The notes under the pieces: model-generated
The model's input: the letters and a program-made list of their open reading frames with translations, nothing else
Databases searched by the model: none
Told to the model about the DNA's origin: nothing
Translations under genes and position numbers: made by a program
Source of the DNA: Maylandia zebra
Taxonomy: Eukaryota; Chordata; Actinopteri; Cichliformes; Cichlidae
Direction of reading: 5' to 3'
Assembly (NCBI RefSeq): GCF_041146795.1
Contig: NC_135177.1
Location: 6,874,560-6,938,559 of the forward strand
Length of the DNA stretch: 64,000 nucleotides
In this document: positions 46,201 to 58,290 of the stretch, piece after piece
Position numbering within the stretch: position 1 is the stretch's first letter
Layout: each line of letters opens with the position of its first letter

Positions 46201-47300
46201 AGAGATGAAAACAAAAATGCCAGATGACCATTATAACCTTATTTCACCTTTGGTATATAAGTGAACCATACCTTTGCTGTGTAGTTGACTGTAGTGGCAT
46301 AACATGTAACAGTTACTGAGGAATGTATCCACTCTGTGGGGTGCTCTCCTCCAGGACCTGGATCTTGCGACAGTGTGGGACGACCACCTGTCCTACCTGC
46401 TGTCCTCAGCTCTGTCAGCCTATGAGCTGGAACGCTGCACCGGTGTCTCCTGCGGCAACGAGGAGTTCCAGGACGCCGTGAGGAGGGCCGTGCCAGACGG
46501 ACACACTTTCAAAGGCTTCCCTATACACTTTCTTCACCGTAACGCTCGTCGGGCCTTTGCCACCTGCCTCAGGTAATATACAACTAAACTAAATGTTAAA
46601 ATATCACAACTAGAGAACAAAGCTGTATGAAAACTTCAATGACTTTTGAAAGGTTGCCAGTGATTATGTGGCCTCGAAGCCCAAACTTTTGCACAGTACT
46701 TCAGGCTCATCTTTACCTGTGGCTTTCCTGTAGAGGGTGTGAGAGACTGAAGTGCTGCACACATGTCTATGTTCTAATAGTGTCAGTATTGAGTAATAAA
46801 TGATGCGCACACCATCTACTCTAAAGCATGATGGGAAATAGCCTCGAAATAAAAAGTGACCCTGTAAGACCCTGTCTTTTCCACAACATATACTGTAACA
46901 GTTTCACATGTTATACCTCCTGCCAGAGCTGAGAACACGAATATGATCACGAAAATAATAGACTCAAAAGTCATGCAGTTACTTCCTGCCTCTGTCATAG
47001 ACAGGTTTCTAGATAACCTGCGCACATTCACAAACACTCAGCCTTCAGTTTTGTCCCTTTGTCACAAACAATCCAGAATATTAAACTGGTTTTATTCCCT
47101 GAATATTTTTCTCACACATTATTTTGCGTTCCATGCTCTGAATGTCTTATTTTTCATGCAGGTCCCCCTTCTGTGAGGAGATAGTGTGTTGTCGTGGCGA
47201 TCACGTGAGGCTGGCTGTCCGCGTTCGGGTGTTCGTTTATCCCGAGAACGCGTGCGCAGTGTGGATCATGTTTGCCTGTAAATACCGTTCTGTACTCTGA
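34218..47300 (+). CDS. cep76: Centrosomal protein of 76 kDa, 662 aa, complete (13 exons)
   Basis: CEP76 is a centriolar protein that restrains centriole re-duplication and interacts with CP110 and CDK2. Exons: 34218-34280, 34934-35089, 35327-35411, 35505-35729, 35838-36023, 39652-39749, 39942-40070, 40250-40438, 44319-44485, 45167-45326, 45859-46032, 46355-46572, 47162-47300; 1989 bp, phases join. Start [20 protein letters not shown] and end [14 protein letters not shown] match human (659 aa). The N-terminal part has a helical leader and a C2-like domain (about residues 100-275; [20 protein letters not shown]). The middle has a transglutaminase-like domain (about 370-480; [20 protein letters not shown], then [13 protein letters not shown]). 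The C-terminal domain has [20 protein letters not shown]. Exon 3 ([17 protein letters not shown]) is the least conserved part. Donors of exon 2 (GTTGCC) and exon 9 (GTCTGT) are weak. Introns 5 and 8 are long and repeat-filled. Confidence 0.97.
37222..37306. repeat. Inverted fragment of the 19227-type hAT MITE inside another hAT
   Basis: Reverse complement of the first about 85 bp of the MITE at 19227: gacaccttaaaggccggtcc, then gggcataaaccggtccgtgg and gcaaaaaaggttgg, ending gaccgctg. Only one end of the family is present, so this may be a captured piece rather than a complete insertion. Confidence 0.8.
37452..38159. mobile_element. piggyBac-like MITE flanked by TTAA
   Basis: Starts CCCTTTAAAGCTGG and ends GGTCTTAAAGGG (inverted CCCTTTAA plus weaker pairing), with TTAA on both sides (37448-37451 and 38160-38163), the target of piggyBac transposases. 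No transposase ORF. Inserted in the hAT element. Confidence 0.8.
39010..39550 (-). repeat. Second, shortened copy of the 32.8-33.6 kb sequence
   Basis: Matches 32812-33216 nearly exactly (few single-base differences), then jumps at cagtct to gggtcgtttaatcttaca, which matches 33594-33611. It lacks the 378 bp between, and it carries an extra insertion at 39088-39176. Lies in cep76 intron 5. Confidence 0.85.
39088..39176 (+). mobile_element. Very short LINE 3'-end insertion, TSD ATCATCACCT
   Basis: 89 bp containing gcatttcgttgccctgtacc and caatgacaataaagttgaat, then ttctattctattcta, the typical 3' end of a fish LINE with a simple repeat tail. The 10-bp repeat ATCATCACCT lies on both sides (39078-39087 and 39177-39186). 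The copy at 32.8 kb has the empty site, which proves the insertion. Confidence 0.88.
41857..42090 (+). repeat. tRNA-like SINE-type repeat in cep76 intron 8
   Basis: Starts tttggtatggtggttagcac (A-box-like), then gagtttgaatccacg (B-box-like, 41901-41915), then tttctgtgtgcagtttgcat, a combination found in abundant fish tRNA-derived repeats. Decayed; no intact promoter is claimed. Confidence 0.6.
43680..44005. repeat. Degenerate short-unit tandem array
   Basis: Repeated variants of a unit of about 20-25 bp such as 'aatattttgagaataaagct' (seen near 43690, 43790, 43825, 43870, 43915 and 43985). Strongly diverged. Lies in cep76 intron 8. Confidence 0.5.
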
Positions 47301-47520
47301 CCAGCAGATGGATGGCGCCCAGGAAACCCCGGCCTGTGTTGCACTTTGACCTCACACTGGGTTTTAGGACACCACAGGGACACACCGGGACTCACAATGA
47401 GACTAAATTGATATTAAGCTCTACTATTGCACAGACATGTTTGTGGCTCTGCTTTGATGGTTGGGCCTTTATTTTGTAGTGGACTCATTTGTACAGACAT
47501 TTACATTATTTATTTTTGCA

Positions 47521-47526
47521 AATAAA
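47521..47526 (+). promoter_or_regulatory. Candidate cep76 poly(A) signal
   Basis: AATAAA 220 bp after the stop codon at 47298-47300, preceded by T-rich sequence. Confidence 0.6.
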
Positions 47527-48032
47527 CCCACCTTTGTTTATCCTGCTGTGCATTTTTTACATGCTTTATTAAAGACATTTAAACCTGTGTCACAAACACA
47601 AACAGGCTCGTTTTACTGCAGTTGCATGAAGGATTTAAATAATACAGAATTACCTGCTTTGCTGTAAATGAAGGCTCTGCCAATCTCATTTAATCAAAAA
47701 TAATGAGATACTGAGGAAATGATATGACCACAGTTGCTCCAAGATTGTAAGAACTAAACTAAGTGAAACAGTACAGTATATTATAAAGATGCAAATGAAT
47801 GTAAGAAAATCATGTCCTTGAGTTTAAAAAGGTTTTGCCACCATTTAATATAGACCTGTCACACAATGTCATATATCGTTAATAGAAAATATTGACTACA
47901 TGTGAAAGTATGTGATTAAACCACGCTGCTGGAACAAACCAAAAATCTTTAAGCAACACAAAAATCCAGCACTGTCAAAAGTTTGAAATTTATGGCCATG
48001 GTGTGAAAGAAATTTATTGATTTAGTCTAGTC

Positions 48033-48619
48033 TAGCGGTGCCAAACACGTGGCTGGGGGGCCAGAACCAGCCTGCCAGAGTGTCCACTGTGGCCTAGAGT
48101 ATCCCTAGTGACACAGACATTACCTATGAGCTGGCATTTTACCCCAAAGTCAGTAAAAGGTAGAGCGTTAAATGATAAAAATTGAGGCTTTTTTATTGTT
48201 AGTACCTCATTAAATAAAATAATATTTCCTTTCTTCACTATTTTCTATCTTCTCTGTATAAGCAGATCTTTTTCTGTAAAAAAGTATTAATGTATTAAAA
48301 ATCTGGGTAATACCTGTCAGTACTTTTATCTGTAATCTGAATATATTTCTTAAAGCTAAACTTAAAATTTACTGCTGTACATGATCATTTTTCTGGGAAA
48401 ATTGAGCAATTTTTATTGAAATCATCACAGGGCTGCTCATCATCAGTATTATAAGTGGACGGTCTATTATTTTGACTGTGCTTAATAATTAAACTTTGTT
48501 ACAATAAAAGAAAGTTGTTGTTTTTATGGGTTGTTAGGCAGCAGCGTTACTGGTCCTGTCCACTTGAGTTTAAATTGGGGTTTTATGCCCCACAAAGTAA
48601 AATACGTTTGACAGCCCTG
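48033..48619. mobile_element. hAT-like element remnant
   Basis: Left end tagcggtgccaaacacgtgg and right end acgtttgacagccctg form imperfect inverted termini of the common 'CAGGGGTGTCAAAC' hAT type. No matching target duplication is visible, so it is old or the ends have drifted. No ORF. Confidence 0.55.
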
Positions 48620-49589
48620 GTTTTAAAGGCGAGTATGTAAGGAGAGCACCTCGTGTTAAAGGTCATTAAATTAAATCAAACTGACATAATTAAGCTGTCA
48701 GTTTGTCTTTTTGCGAGAAGTGTACGGGCAAATTTAAACTTGTATTAAAGTTGTTGTATTGCACTTGTAATAACTGTGATCAGCACTAGATGGCGCGTTA
48801 AGACAAATATTGGCAAACTGGAAGCAGCTGCAGCTCTCTGTCCGCCACAGCAGCCCTGCACGCATAATGCTTTGTAGGTTTTTTGAATAGAAATAAGACG
48901 GGTTTAAATGTCTCATTGATCATGCATAAGAGTAGATTATGAGTTAAAATATGGGGGTTGAAAGACACAAAATATAACTGTAGGAAAAAAAAGGTTACGT
49001 TGTTAGAAAAACTTTAAAGAATGACTTGATTGAATTTATGTCCAAAATCATACCGTCTGTGAAAAGCAGAAGCCACAATAACATCATTATTTCAGCTTGT
49101 TCGCCGTTGAAAAGTCACAGGCGAACACTGTCCTTCAGTTTGACACTAGCTGATTATGAAATTGGAGCGAGGACGAAGTGACAGGCGCCTGGTTGAGTGA
49201 ATTATTGTGTGGTTAGGAGAAGTCAACTCGGGAAAGTTTTGCCATAATTGAAGTGCTTTATTAATTGATGCGCAGAGGGTAGTTTTGTTGTTATGGAGTA
49301 CTTTGCTTTGCTCATTTGTTTTTCTCTTTTTTTGGTCGCCCCCCTCCTCCCTGCTGTGTTCCTCTACTGTGCAGAGCTGTTCTGGAGATGAATCGTGGAG
49401 GGGAATCGTTGACACATCAGCCCAAACTTTGACAAGAAGCCTGTGAGGATGGCCAATTAATTCGATTTTTCCGGGAGCTAATTTGCAATTCTGCATTAGC
49501 CCCAGAGTTGTTCAACACAAGGATCAGGAGGGAGGCTGGAAGAGCAAAATAGAAAGCTAATGAATAATTCCTGCTTTTTTTCTGAATGT

Positions 49590-49591
<2 letters not shown>

Positions 49592-49656
<65 letters not shown>
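49592..49656. repeat. (CA)n microsatellite
   Basis: About 32 uninterrupted CA units. Confidence 0.97.
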
Positions 49657-49658
<2 letters not shown>

Positions 49659-50696
49659 CCACTCCGCGCGTTACTGTGTACCACAGGAAGACTGCAGCAA
49701 AGGAAGTGTTTGATGCTGGGAACTCAGGTATGTTTTCAGCCCATATTAAACAGGAACGCTCAGGTGTAATTGACTAATAGGTCCTGTGGGAAAGGAGCTG
49801 CTCCATTAAAAACAGGAAGGGAAGCGGTGGGAGACTGGTTTCACCTTAGATCTGGTGAGCAATGTTTGCATTCAAGTGAGACGTTCAGATGCATTTTGCA
49901 CCAAACCATGCGTGTAAGTGGAAACACAATGTAAATTTGGCTCATGAATAAGAAAAATTGATTATGTGAAACGAGGATGGCATAAGTAGCCTTACAGGAG
50001 GTTTTGTAGTTATAAAGAAGAAACCTGATATGGGTGAAAAAGTCTCGCGTTGTCGTGCACGAACTGGTTTTCACCCACACGAATTCCTCTTCCTCTTCTC
50101 AGATGGCACAAGCCAATAACGAGTGCTTTTCCTTTCTCAGACATTTCACCTAGACTTAACAAGTATTGTCAATAACATCATCAGGCACTATAATGGTGTT
50201 GATTGGGAGAAATATACCGTAGCTCAGAGACATCTTTAACACATTACTGTTTAGTGCGCCTGGCAGTCAAACAGGAATTTTTGAACGTTTTTGAACACAT
50301 CAAGTACCACAGTGGTTTACCACATTTAATTATACTGCTAGCACATCGCACATTTTTTAAGAAATAAAGAAGAAATGTATGCAGCTATAGAGCTGTCAGT
50401 AAATATTTTGTCCCTTTACTGAAATCTCCAGTGCAGATGCATAACTCAGGAAGTCTCCATTCCTGGGGCCCATTGGGCATAACTCAGACTTCCTCACTGG
50501 TTCTGAATCCCCAGTGTTGTATATGTAATTACATTATACATTTATTTTCTGCAATCGAATTGAACTTAATGCCTTTTTAAAAAATGCTATTTTAATTAAT
50601 TAAACAGATCAGTTGGCTGGATCATGAAAAGTGAACCACTGACTTACACGTTTCTTAAACACCAAATTAAATTGTCTTTAATTTGGTGTTATATCT

Positions 50697-50698
<2 letters not shown>

Positions 50699-50791
<93 letters not shown>
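50699..50791. repeat. (TG)n microsatellite, longest in window
   Basis: About 46 uninterrupted TG units. Confidence 0.97.
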
Positions 50792-50793
<2 letters not shown>

Positions 50794-51009
50794 TCAAAGA
50801 GCTGTAATAATGTGTGCCTATCTAGAATAGCTCCATTATTTGGCTTTATGAGTGAAACACTCTCAGGTATAAATGTGAAAATGTGCTAAAACACAACATT
50901 GCGCCAACAAATTTTCAGGTTACAGCAGACATCAAGAATATATTTTCATTTTTGTTTGTGCATTTCTATTCAACGTCATTGAAAAAAATTCTGTTTCCTA
51001 ATTATTTTT

Positions 51010-51110
51010 GTTTCCTTTCACTCTGGGACCGTGTGTACATAATTTTGTTCCACCTCATGTTAACATGTGATGCGAATGACAAATAAAGCTCCTTGAATCC
51101 TTGAATCCTT
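51010..51110 (+). repeat. LINE 3'-end fragment
   Basis: Contains aattttgttccacctcatgt, gcgaatgacaaataaagctc and a (ccttgaat) tail repeat, as in fish LINE ends. Confidence 0.55.
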
Positions 51111-51517
51111 AATATAAGTAACACAAATAAAAAAAATCCTTCTGTTCAGGTTGCTTGTACGTGTGGTCAGCCTGTTTAATGCTGCTGATGTTATATGTTC
51201 TTTAAGCTTTAAAATACTGTTTTTGCTGTAACAGGCAGAATGTGTTCATTTTTCTCTCAAATGTTATATACAAATGTTAAGGACTGCCAGCCGCGCACAG
51301 TGGCCACAAAAGCACCAAACTTTATGCTAATATGCACAAACCTGAAAATATTTATACTCCAACTGACAAAAACTCCAAATTTGTGTCATAAATCAGTCAT
51401 CAAGCTTTGGAACTTGCTGACTGATTTCTGACCGTAACTTGAAGAGAGAACTGGTTTCAGGATTACTGAATGGATAACGGTCTTGGGGGAATTCAACAAC
51501 AAATGATAACATCAGAG

Positions 51518-52637
51518 CGTGGATGTCAAACTCATTTTACATTTCTGGACACATACAGTCCATTTTTACATTTCACTATTTATATATCCGCATTTATTCC
51601 TTCCTATATCTTAATAGAACAAAAAACCCAACAGTATGTCTCAGTTTTTCTTCATGGTAAAAATGCTGCTGTTGTAAATGTGAGCAGTTTGTCAACACAA
51701 GTCTTTGGGCTTAAATCGTGAAAAGTAAATATGTAAAATTACAGAAAAGATTTTGATAATCCGTTTTAGAGATTGTCCCATAATCTTTGCTAATTCAAAG
51801 GAAATGTCAGATTTTTAAAAATAATTTTAGTTATTAATATTAGAAGACAGGATCATATCACCCCTATTCTAGCTAACCTCCATTGGCTTCCTGTCAAGTA
51901 CCGTATTGTTTTTAAAATTCTTCTATACACTTTTAAAATCTTAAATAACTTGGCACCCAGTTATTTGATTGACCTTCTTAATTTATATATCCCTACAAGG
52001 GCACTCAGATCCTCTAATCAGGGGCTCCTAATGCAACCAATGTCTCGACTAAAGACGAAGGGGGATCGTGCCTTTGCTTTTGCTGCACCAAAACTGTGGA
52101 ACAGCCTGCCGGTTGATGTCCGTGCGTCGGAAACTATTCAATCTTTCAAATCACGGTTAAAAACCCATTTGTTTAAGCTTGCCTTTCAAACTACTTAGCT
52201 TAATTTCTTCCCGGTTCATGCTTGTTGCAATAGTACCATCCTATAACTGTATTTTTTTGTTGTTGATTGTTTTCTTTTTGCTGTAAACCTGCAAGTATGG
52301 CTCGTCTGTGAAGCACTTTGTTGTACCTGTGACTTTTAAATGTGCTATAGAAATAAAATTGAAATTGAAAATTGAATTGAAAATTATTATTACAATTGCA
52401 AAAAAATACCCTACGCAAAAGCAAAGAAGAGCTTTTCTTGTTTATCTATTATTTAATTACTCTGGTGTAGTATGGATGGACATGGGAGAGGTCTTTATCG
52501 GTAGGAAAAGCGGTAAAACATAAATTTAAAGTTTAGTTCAAAATTTCCTTCACATTGTTCAAAGCCATTCAGTCTTTGCTTCAATCTTTGCTGGGCCGAT
52601 TCTGGCCCGCAGGCCTTATGTTTCCCCGTCCTGCTCC
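51518..52637. mobile_element. Decayed hAT-like element, interrupted by an L2 LINE
   Basis: Left gtggatgtcaaactcatttt and right ggcccgcaggccttatgttt are the two halves of the known 'gtgtcaaactcatttt ... ggccttatgtttgacac' type. The terminal bases on the right have mutated. The inside is occupied by the LINE at 51850-52385. Confidence 0.45.
51850..52385 (+). mobile_element. 5'-truncated L2-like LINE (C-terminal end of ORF2 and 3' tail)
   Basis: From about 51852 to 52198 one open frame of about 115 codons encodes the conserved LINE C-terminus: HITPILANLHWLPVKYRI, FKILNNLAPSYL, FAFAAPKLWNSLP and SFKSRLKTHLFKLAF. The tail after the stop has gtgaagcactttgttgtacc, aaatgtgctatagaaataaa and repeated attgaa. 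The short open frame and clean tail suggest a fairly recent insertion. Confidence 0.85.
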
Positions 52638-53734
52638 AGGGGATCTGCTTCACTCTCGCCAACTCACTTTGTTAATTGTAATCTAGATCCCAAAGTCCAT
52701 CACACACTAAAACTCAACATTATAACAAAGATTGATGGATCGACTGCACAGAAAAGCCCGTCTGTGCTCACAAAGCGCAGGTGTATCTAAGCGCCGCCGT
52801 TTCCTCCGGTCATAGCAATAAGAAGTGAGTTCCCGTTGCTGGTCTCCTAGCTGCACAACCACCTCATTATTTTGTTGTCATTGAATGAACTTAATTCAAT
52901 GTATAGGCCTTGGGCTCTGTTCGACTTTGTCAAGTAAATGAGAAGACTAATGGCGCATCTCCTTATCAGTTGTGTTTTTGTATTGTGGTAATATATCTGC
53001 TGACAGACACTGATGTATCAACTAATTACCGTATTGTAGCCATTAAAAAGGAGTGTTTAGACATTGGGCTCTGTAGTAATTTTCTGGTGTCTGTGTCTCT
53101 GCGTGTGCATTTCCTGATGCCATCTTTGACAGACGCTGGTGCTGATTAATTAAAAATTATTGAAATGAATGAAAGGATTGTTACCTTTGTGTCAAGAACT
53201 GTAATATCCAGCTATTCCATGCTTTACCTCCAGTTATGGTGATTATATGCTTATTAAAAAATTACATTTATATTATGTGCACTTATGTGTTTCCTTTTTT
53301 GGAGACGCCCACACTCACTCTGCTTATACACGAATGACTCAAAACTGATTATTAACATAGTCATTAGGGTATACCTGTAACTTTATATCTATTCAAGTAC
53401 ATTTCTTATATCTTCCTGCCACCCAGTGCCTCCCTTTCTCTTGTCTTATTTCTATTTTTGAAATGTAAAAATTCCTGCAGGGGGTAAAAGAAGAAGAGAG
53501 ACTGGGGAGAGAGAGAGAGAGGGGAGCACTGGGCATTGGAGAGAAATGCAATGCATGGCCTGGAGCCTAACGAGTAATAAAGTCATTAATTCAGCTGATT
53601 AAGTTAGCCTTTGGGTTAAAGAAAAATCATATCCGTCTCCCTTTGAGATGTGACTGGGGAAGCACAGAAGAGGGAGAAGCCAGCTAATTAGTGCTGAAAA
53701 ACAGGAGGGGGGCCAGAGAGGGAGATGGGAGAAA

Positions 53735-53736
<2 letters not shown>

Positions 53737-53786
<50 letters not shown>
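53737..53786. repeat. (GT)n microsatellite
   Basis: About 23 GT units with a GC interruption at each end. Confidence 0.95.
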
Positions 53787-56032
53787 AATAGGGAAGAGGC
53801 GTAGGGGGTGCGTATAGGTGTTTCGAGTGAACTACTAATGAGGCATGTTTGGGGTGAGGGAGTGACAAGCTCATCAAAAAAGCCCGCTTGCCAGGCGAGC
53901 CATTTCTCTCAAAGAGTTTGCCCGGCTACCTTTGAGCCTGACGCTGCCACTTAATGATGTGAAACCAGAGAGAGAGGGAGAAGTTAGGGTGAAATGTCAG
54001 TTTGCTTGCAGTTTAATGAGCTTGTTGTTGGATGCAGGATAAGAAAGCACAGCGAAAAGAGCAACAGGAGATGCAGAAGCAAGATCCCAACCCCCCACCA
54101 CCCCAACCTCCTCGAGCTATGAGAGGAGCTTGTTGAGTGTTAACTTGTAAAACTGTGCTGCTGAAATGAGTTGTGCTTAAAAAATATTTAGTAATTCCAG
54201 ATATCAACATCTTCTTGGACTGTAAAAACAAACTCCTTACCTGATTTAAATGTAGTAGATCTTCTGTTCAAGATGGGATTTCAGTTCTGTTATGACCCGT
54301 TGTATTTGTGAAGTCTGCGGTGGTTTCTTTTATTGTGTCAAAAAGGCAAGCCTTGATTTTCATTTTCAGGAAATGGAGAAAAGACACAGGGAGGTAAATC
54401 TGGCAAATAAAGCAGGTGGAAGAACAAGGCTGCGCTTTCACATGGGTACTGTTGCATGCACCACGTCTCTGCTGCAGAGATTCTGCAGTAGAAGTCCACA
54501 GTAGCTTTTGATCACCAGTTACTAGTAAAGGCCAGTGCCTATAAATACCGAAATGCACTCCATGTCCAAGGTAAATGTAAATCAAAGGATAATAGATTTT
54601 TTCCCCTTCCTTTTACATCAACCATATACTTTAATCTTTGTCTTTCCTTGGGGAGAGTATATTTTCATTTTTGATGTGCATTTCTATTGTGGGTCAGTCT
54701 TTTATGCTTTTAAGGTTAAACATGGGTTTTCAGAAAGGTGGTTTCTTTCTTAAACTGCTTAGTGGGATTGCTGTTGCCATATGATAAGAAGATAGACAAC
54801 GAAAGGAAATAAAAATTTTGTTGATCTTGCTTTGCAGTACAGGGGTGACATATTTCAGTCATTTCAAGCAGAGACCTTCAAACCCCTCAGATTTTGTCTT
54901 ACTGAAATAATCAAAAAGCCACAAGGCAATATTAGTGGCTGTGAAATACTATCAAAGAAAGAAATTAAGAGTAATTTTCTTTCTTAATTCCCAATGATTG
55001 CCATCAACAGTATTAGCATTAGAAGAAAAGTTAAACTACATGTATACATAAATCATCACTCTTTAAATTCTATCTTATTGAAACCATGTAGCTAATGGGA
55101 AACCACAAAAAAGAGACTCTGATCTAATGAATGAAATAAATAATGAACCACTCGGAGCAAAATGCTCCTGACTGAATAGAGGCAAAGTGGAAATTTCCCC
55201 TTGGTGTGATTTACTCATCTTATATATGCCTGTAGGACCATCTCTGCGCAGAAACAGTATTACCATTACACGTGTATATTGTTACAGCATCTCATTTCAC
55301 AAAGAACCATCATCATTTTCTGCTCCCTATTGGCCAGCAGAGGCAGCACAAGGGAGCCGCTGACCTCTGCATGACTTCAATCTAACTCCTGGATTGTTTT
55401 CTATTGTGTGTCTCAAGCAGCGGGGAAACTGGGCTGCACTGTGTGCCAGTGGCAGGAGTCAAGCCTTTAATACTGAGCAGGATTACACTGCATGTAAGAA
55501 CTGAGGAGAGAAGTGATTCCTAATAGGAGCAAGGATGATGCCTTAAAAATGTGGGGCTATTCTTTGTCTTTTATCTTTGCATGACTCATTCAGCATTTGC
55601 AGCTGATTATGTGCTTTGAATAGGGATGGATACTGTTACACTTTGAAAACACTGTGTGAGTATAAAAAAGTGGAACTGATTGAGGAGACTAATGAGAATT
55701 TATGGATTTCCAGAATGGTGACCACATCACATGAAGGACAACTAGGTTGGCTGAAGCATGTATTTTGAATAGATGAGGCATGATCCATCATGAACAACAA
55801 TGTGTTATGCTTGCCACTTTTGAGACTCCTCAAAACATGGTCTATTGTTGTAGTTTGATTTAAAGTGAGTGTTTTTTGTGTGTAATTTTTAAGGAGGCAG
55901 TTACTCGGTAGTTTTGTCATAACATAATACAGTAGATTAGACTTTGAATTGCAAGTGTTCAGAGCATTCAGTTTTTATGGTTTCTCTGGTGATTTGGAGG
56001 AACACAGGACTACAGGAGGGATAGGCTCCTGG

Positions 56033-56186
56033 ATGGATGGCTGGATGGATGGATGGATGGATGCATGGATAGATGGACGTACAAATGGATGGATGGATGA
56101 ATGGATGGACGAATGGACGGATAGATGGATGGATGAACTGAAGAATGGATGGACGGATGGACAGATAGATGATGAATGGCTGGATG
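56033..56186. repeat. (GGAT)n minisatellite, interrupted
   Basis: Tetranucleotide ggat repeated over about 150 bp with substitutions (gaac, gacg, gata). Confidence 0.92.
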
Positions 56187-58204
56187 TTTCCAGATATGGA
56201 TTGATATCTGAAAATTTCATGAGTACCTGGAAAGTTCTTCAGTGGTCGATGTCAGTCCACTGCAGAAATTTCAGTGGTTAGTTCAACAGTACTAAGATTT
56301 CCTTCATAGAGTTGTCATGGATTTATTTCATCAGTGAAATTGATTCTCCATTAACGACATGATTCTTGCTAGTCTGTTTTGACCCTGTTTTTCCCAGTAA
56401 TGAGATACGTGAAAAGTAACACTTAGCTTCAACCTCATGGCAGGATAGTGTTGGTTATGGATGCTTTTTAAAGTGGCTAATATTTTATGGAGATTTCAAA
56501 CTTAATTACCAAACGTAAAACTTTTGGGTCACCAGGGGTGCTCACCTCTCACTGGGAATCATTTCTTTCAGTTTCAGTTTTTCAGAAATCAGTTTTTTTT
56601 CTGTAAAATTACACCCATGTTATCTGCATACAACTCACAAGTCTTCCTGCTACACACAGCAGTGATAAAGATTTATTCCTGAATTTAGTCAGAGCGCAGG
56701 GCCATAAAGTACAAAGTGATACAATTGTGCTAAGAATCTGAAGTGAAATTTTGATGCATTTTCAGTGTTTGCAGAGACTTTCTGCATTCTGCTGCCAATA
56801 TGGAAAGCTGCTAAGTGTAGCTTTAATGTCCTATAGCAGTAGGAACATAAGGGCTTCCAGGGGTTAGCATCCTGTCTACTGCCTGGGTACATCTGGTCCC
56901 ATGGCAAACACAGAGAATCTCCTTTGTCAGCGTCTACAAAGGCAGAGAAGGAGAGAGGAAAGAGAGAAAGAGGGACTCTGCTGGCCTTCTTTATAAACCA
57001 ATTCAAAGGACTCTCTTCTGGAGTCTGTTAGAATAGCAGAATGTCTTCTTCAGTTGCAGAGAGGGACAAACAAATGTGCTCTGTGGCGTCTGCCAAATAA
57101 CCTTGGCTGCTGCTATTGAAATGGTGGTCAATCAAGAGAAAAGGAAAGAGATCAGAGGGAAGAGAAAGCCGTGAAGCAGCAGAGAGGGGCAAATGTGATG
57201 GTGAATGAGAAATAAAGTACAGCAAAGTTAGATGGTAATAAAAAAGGGAAAAGGTGAAGGTGAAATAAATAGAAAATGAGTGAAAAGGTTAAGGCAAAGA
57301 AAAAGGTGATATGACTAAAATATTTTAAAGAAATAAAAATCAAATTAAGGTTAAGAGAACAGAATAGATGGGGATTCCAGGGGCTTTCTGTGAATACAAA
57401 AAAAGTATTTACATGTGAAGCTAAATGGAAAAAAAGAATAATAAAAACAAGAAATCTACTTTTTAGTTATCTCTCCAAAGCAAATCAGTCCCCTCACAAT
57501 TTAAAAGTTAACTGCATGTTCACTCTGTAGCTAACTTAAGGTGTTCACCAAATGCATAATAGTAAGGCGCTAGAATCCACCTGCGGTAGATAGATTGGAC
57601 ACGTTTTCAAATGTCAGTCTCCAAAAAACTCTTGGTCTTTAACAATGAATGTAACTGGTTACTGCGATCTCTTCACTGTGGACATATTTTACAATAGATT
57701 TATTTAAGGTAGTACACAAATTAGCCACAATCCAACACCACAGTGATGTAAATCATTTCAAATATACATTTAACTGAAAATATGAAAAAGACAATATCAC
57801 AACTGTTAAAAACTGAAAATGTTTTGTTTCATTTTTTTTTTTGACAATTCAAGCCAGAAAAACTTTTCACAAGATCCCTTTAACTCAGTTCATGCCCATT
57901 TTATGTGGACTCTACAACACATTTTTAAACATTTGCATTGCTCTGGCCTTGTTTTCTCCATTAGCTATTATAATTTTCAAACAGGTGTTAATGAGAGTGA
58001 ATTGGTTAAAAAATTGAACATCATATGAACAGTCCTAACAGTCGAACTAACCTCCATGTTTCTTGCACAGATTCTACTTTGTTATTTAAAAATATTAAGC
58101 CTAGTTTATGCATCATAAAAAGATAGTGGAGCAAATGTCTTACACTGATAGCATTTAACATTTATTTGCTACAAAAATTATTATTTTGTAAATTTTTATA
58201 TTTG

Positions 58205-58290
58205 TTGTTGTTATTGCTTGTGTACGGTGTCCTTGAGTGTTTTGAAAAGCGCTTTCTTAAATAAAATTTATTATTATTGTTATTATTAAG
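58205..58290 (+). repeat. L2-type tail with (TTA)n
   Basis: Has gtccttgagtgttttgaaaa, gcgctttcttaaataaaatt and tattattattgttattatta, the fish L2/SINE tail form. Confidence 0.65.

Larger units (their letters stand above)
47527..51517. other. Non-coding flank downstream of cep76
   Basis: Apart from the repeats listed separately (hAT-like 48033-48619, CA run 49592-49656, TG run 50699-50791, LINE tail 51027-51110) I see no gene. ORFs here are short and low complexity. The stretch 49040-49570 has even base composition and little simple repeat, but nothing I can assign. Confidence 0.5.

Noticed and set aside
49496..49777. Cys-Val or Thr-His repeat ORFs (also at 21431 and 50624)
   Set aside because: Translations of CA/TG microsatellites.
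55949..56281. ORF rich in WMD repeats
   Set aside because: Translation of the GGAT minisatellite.
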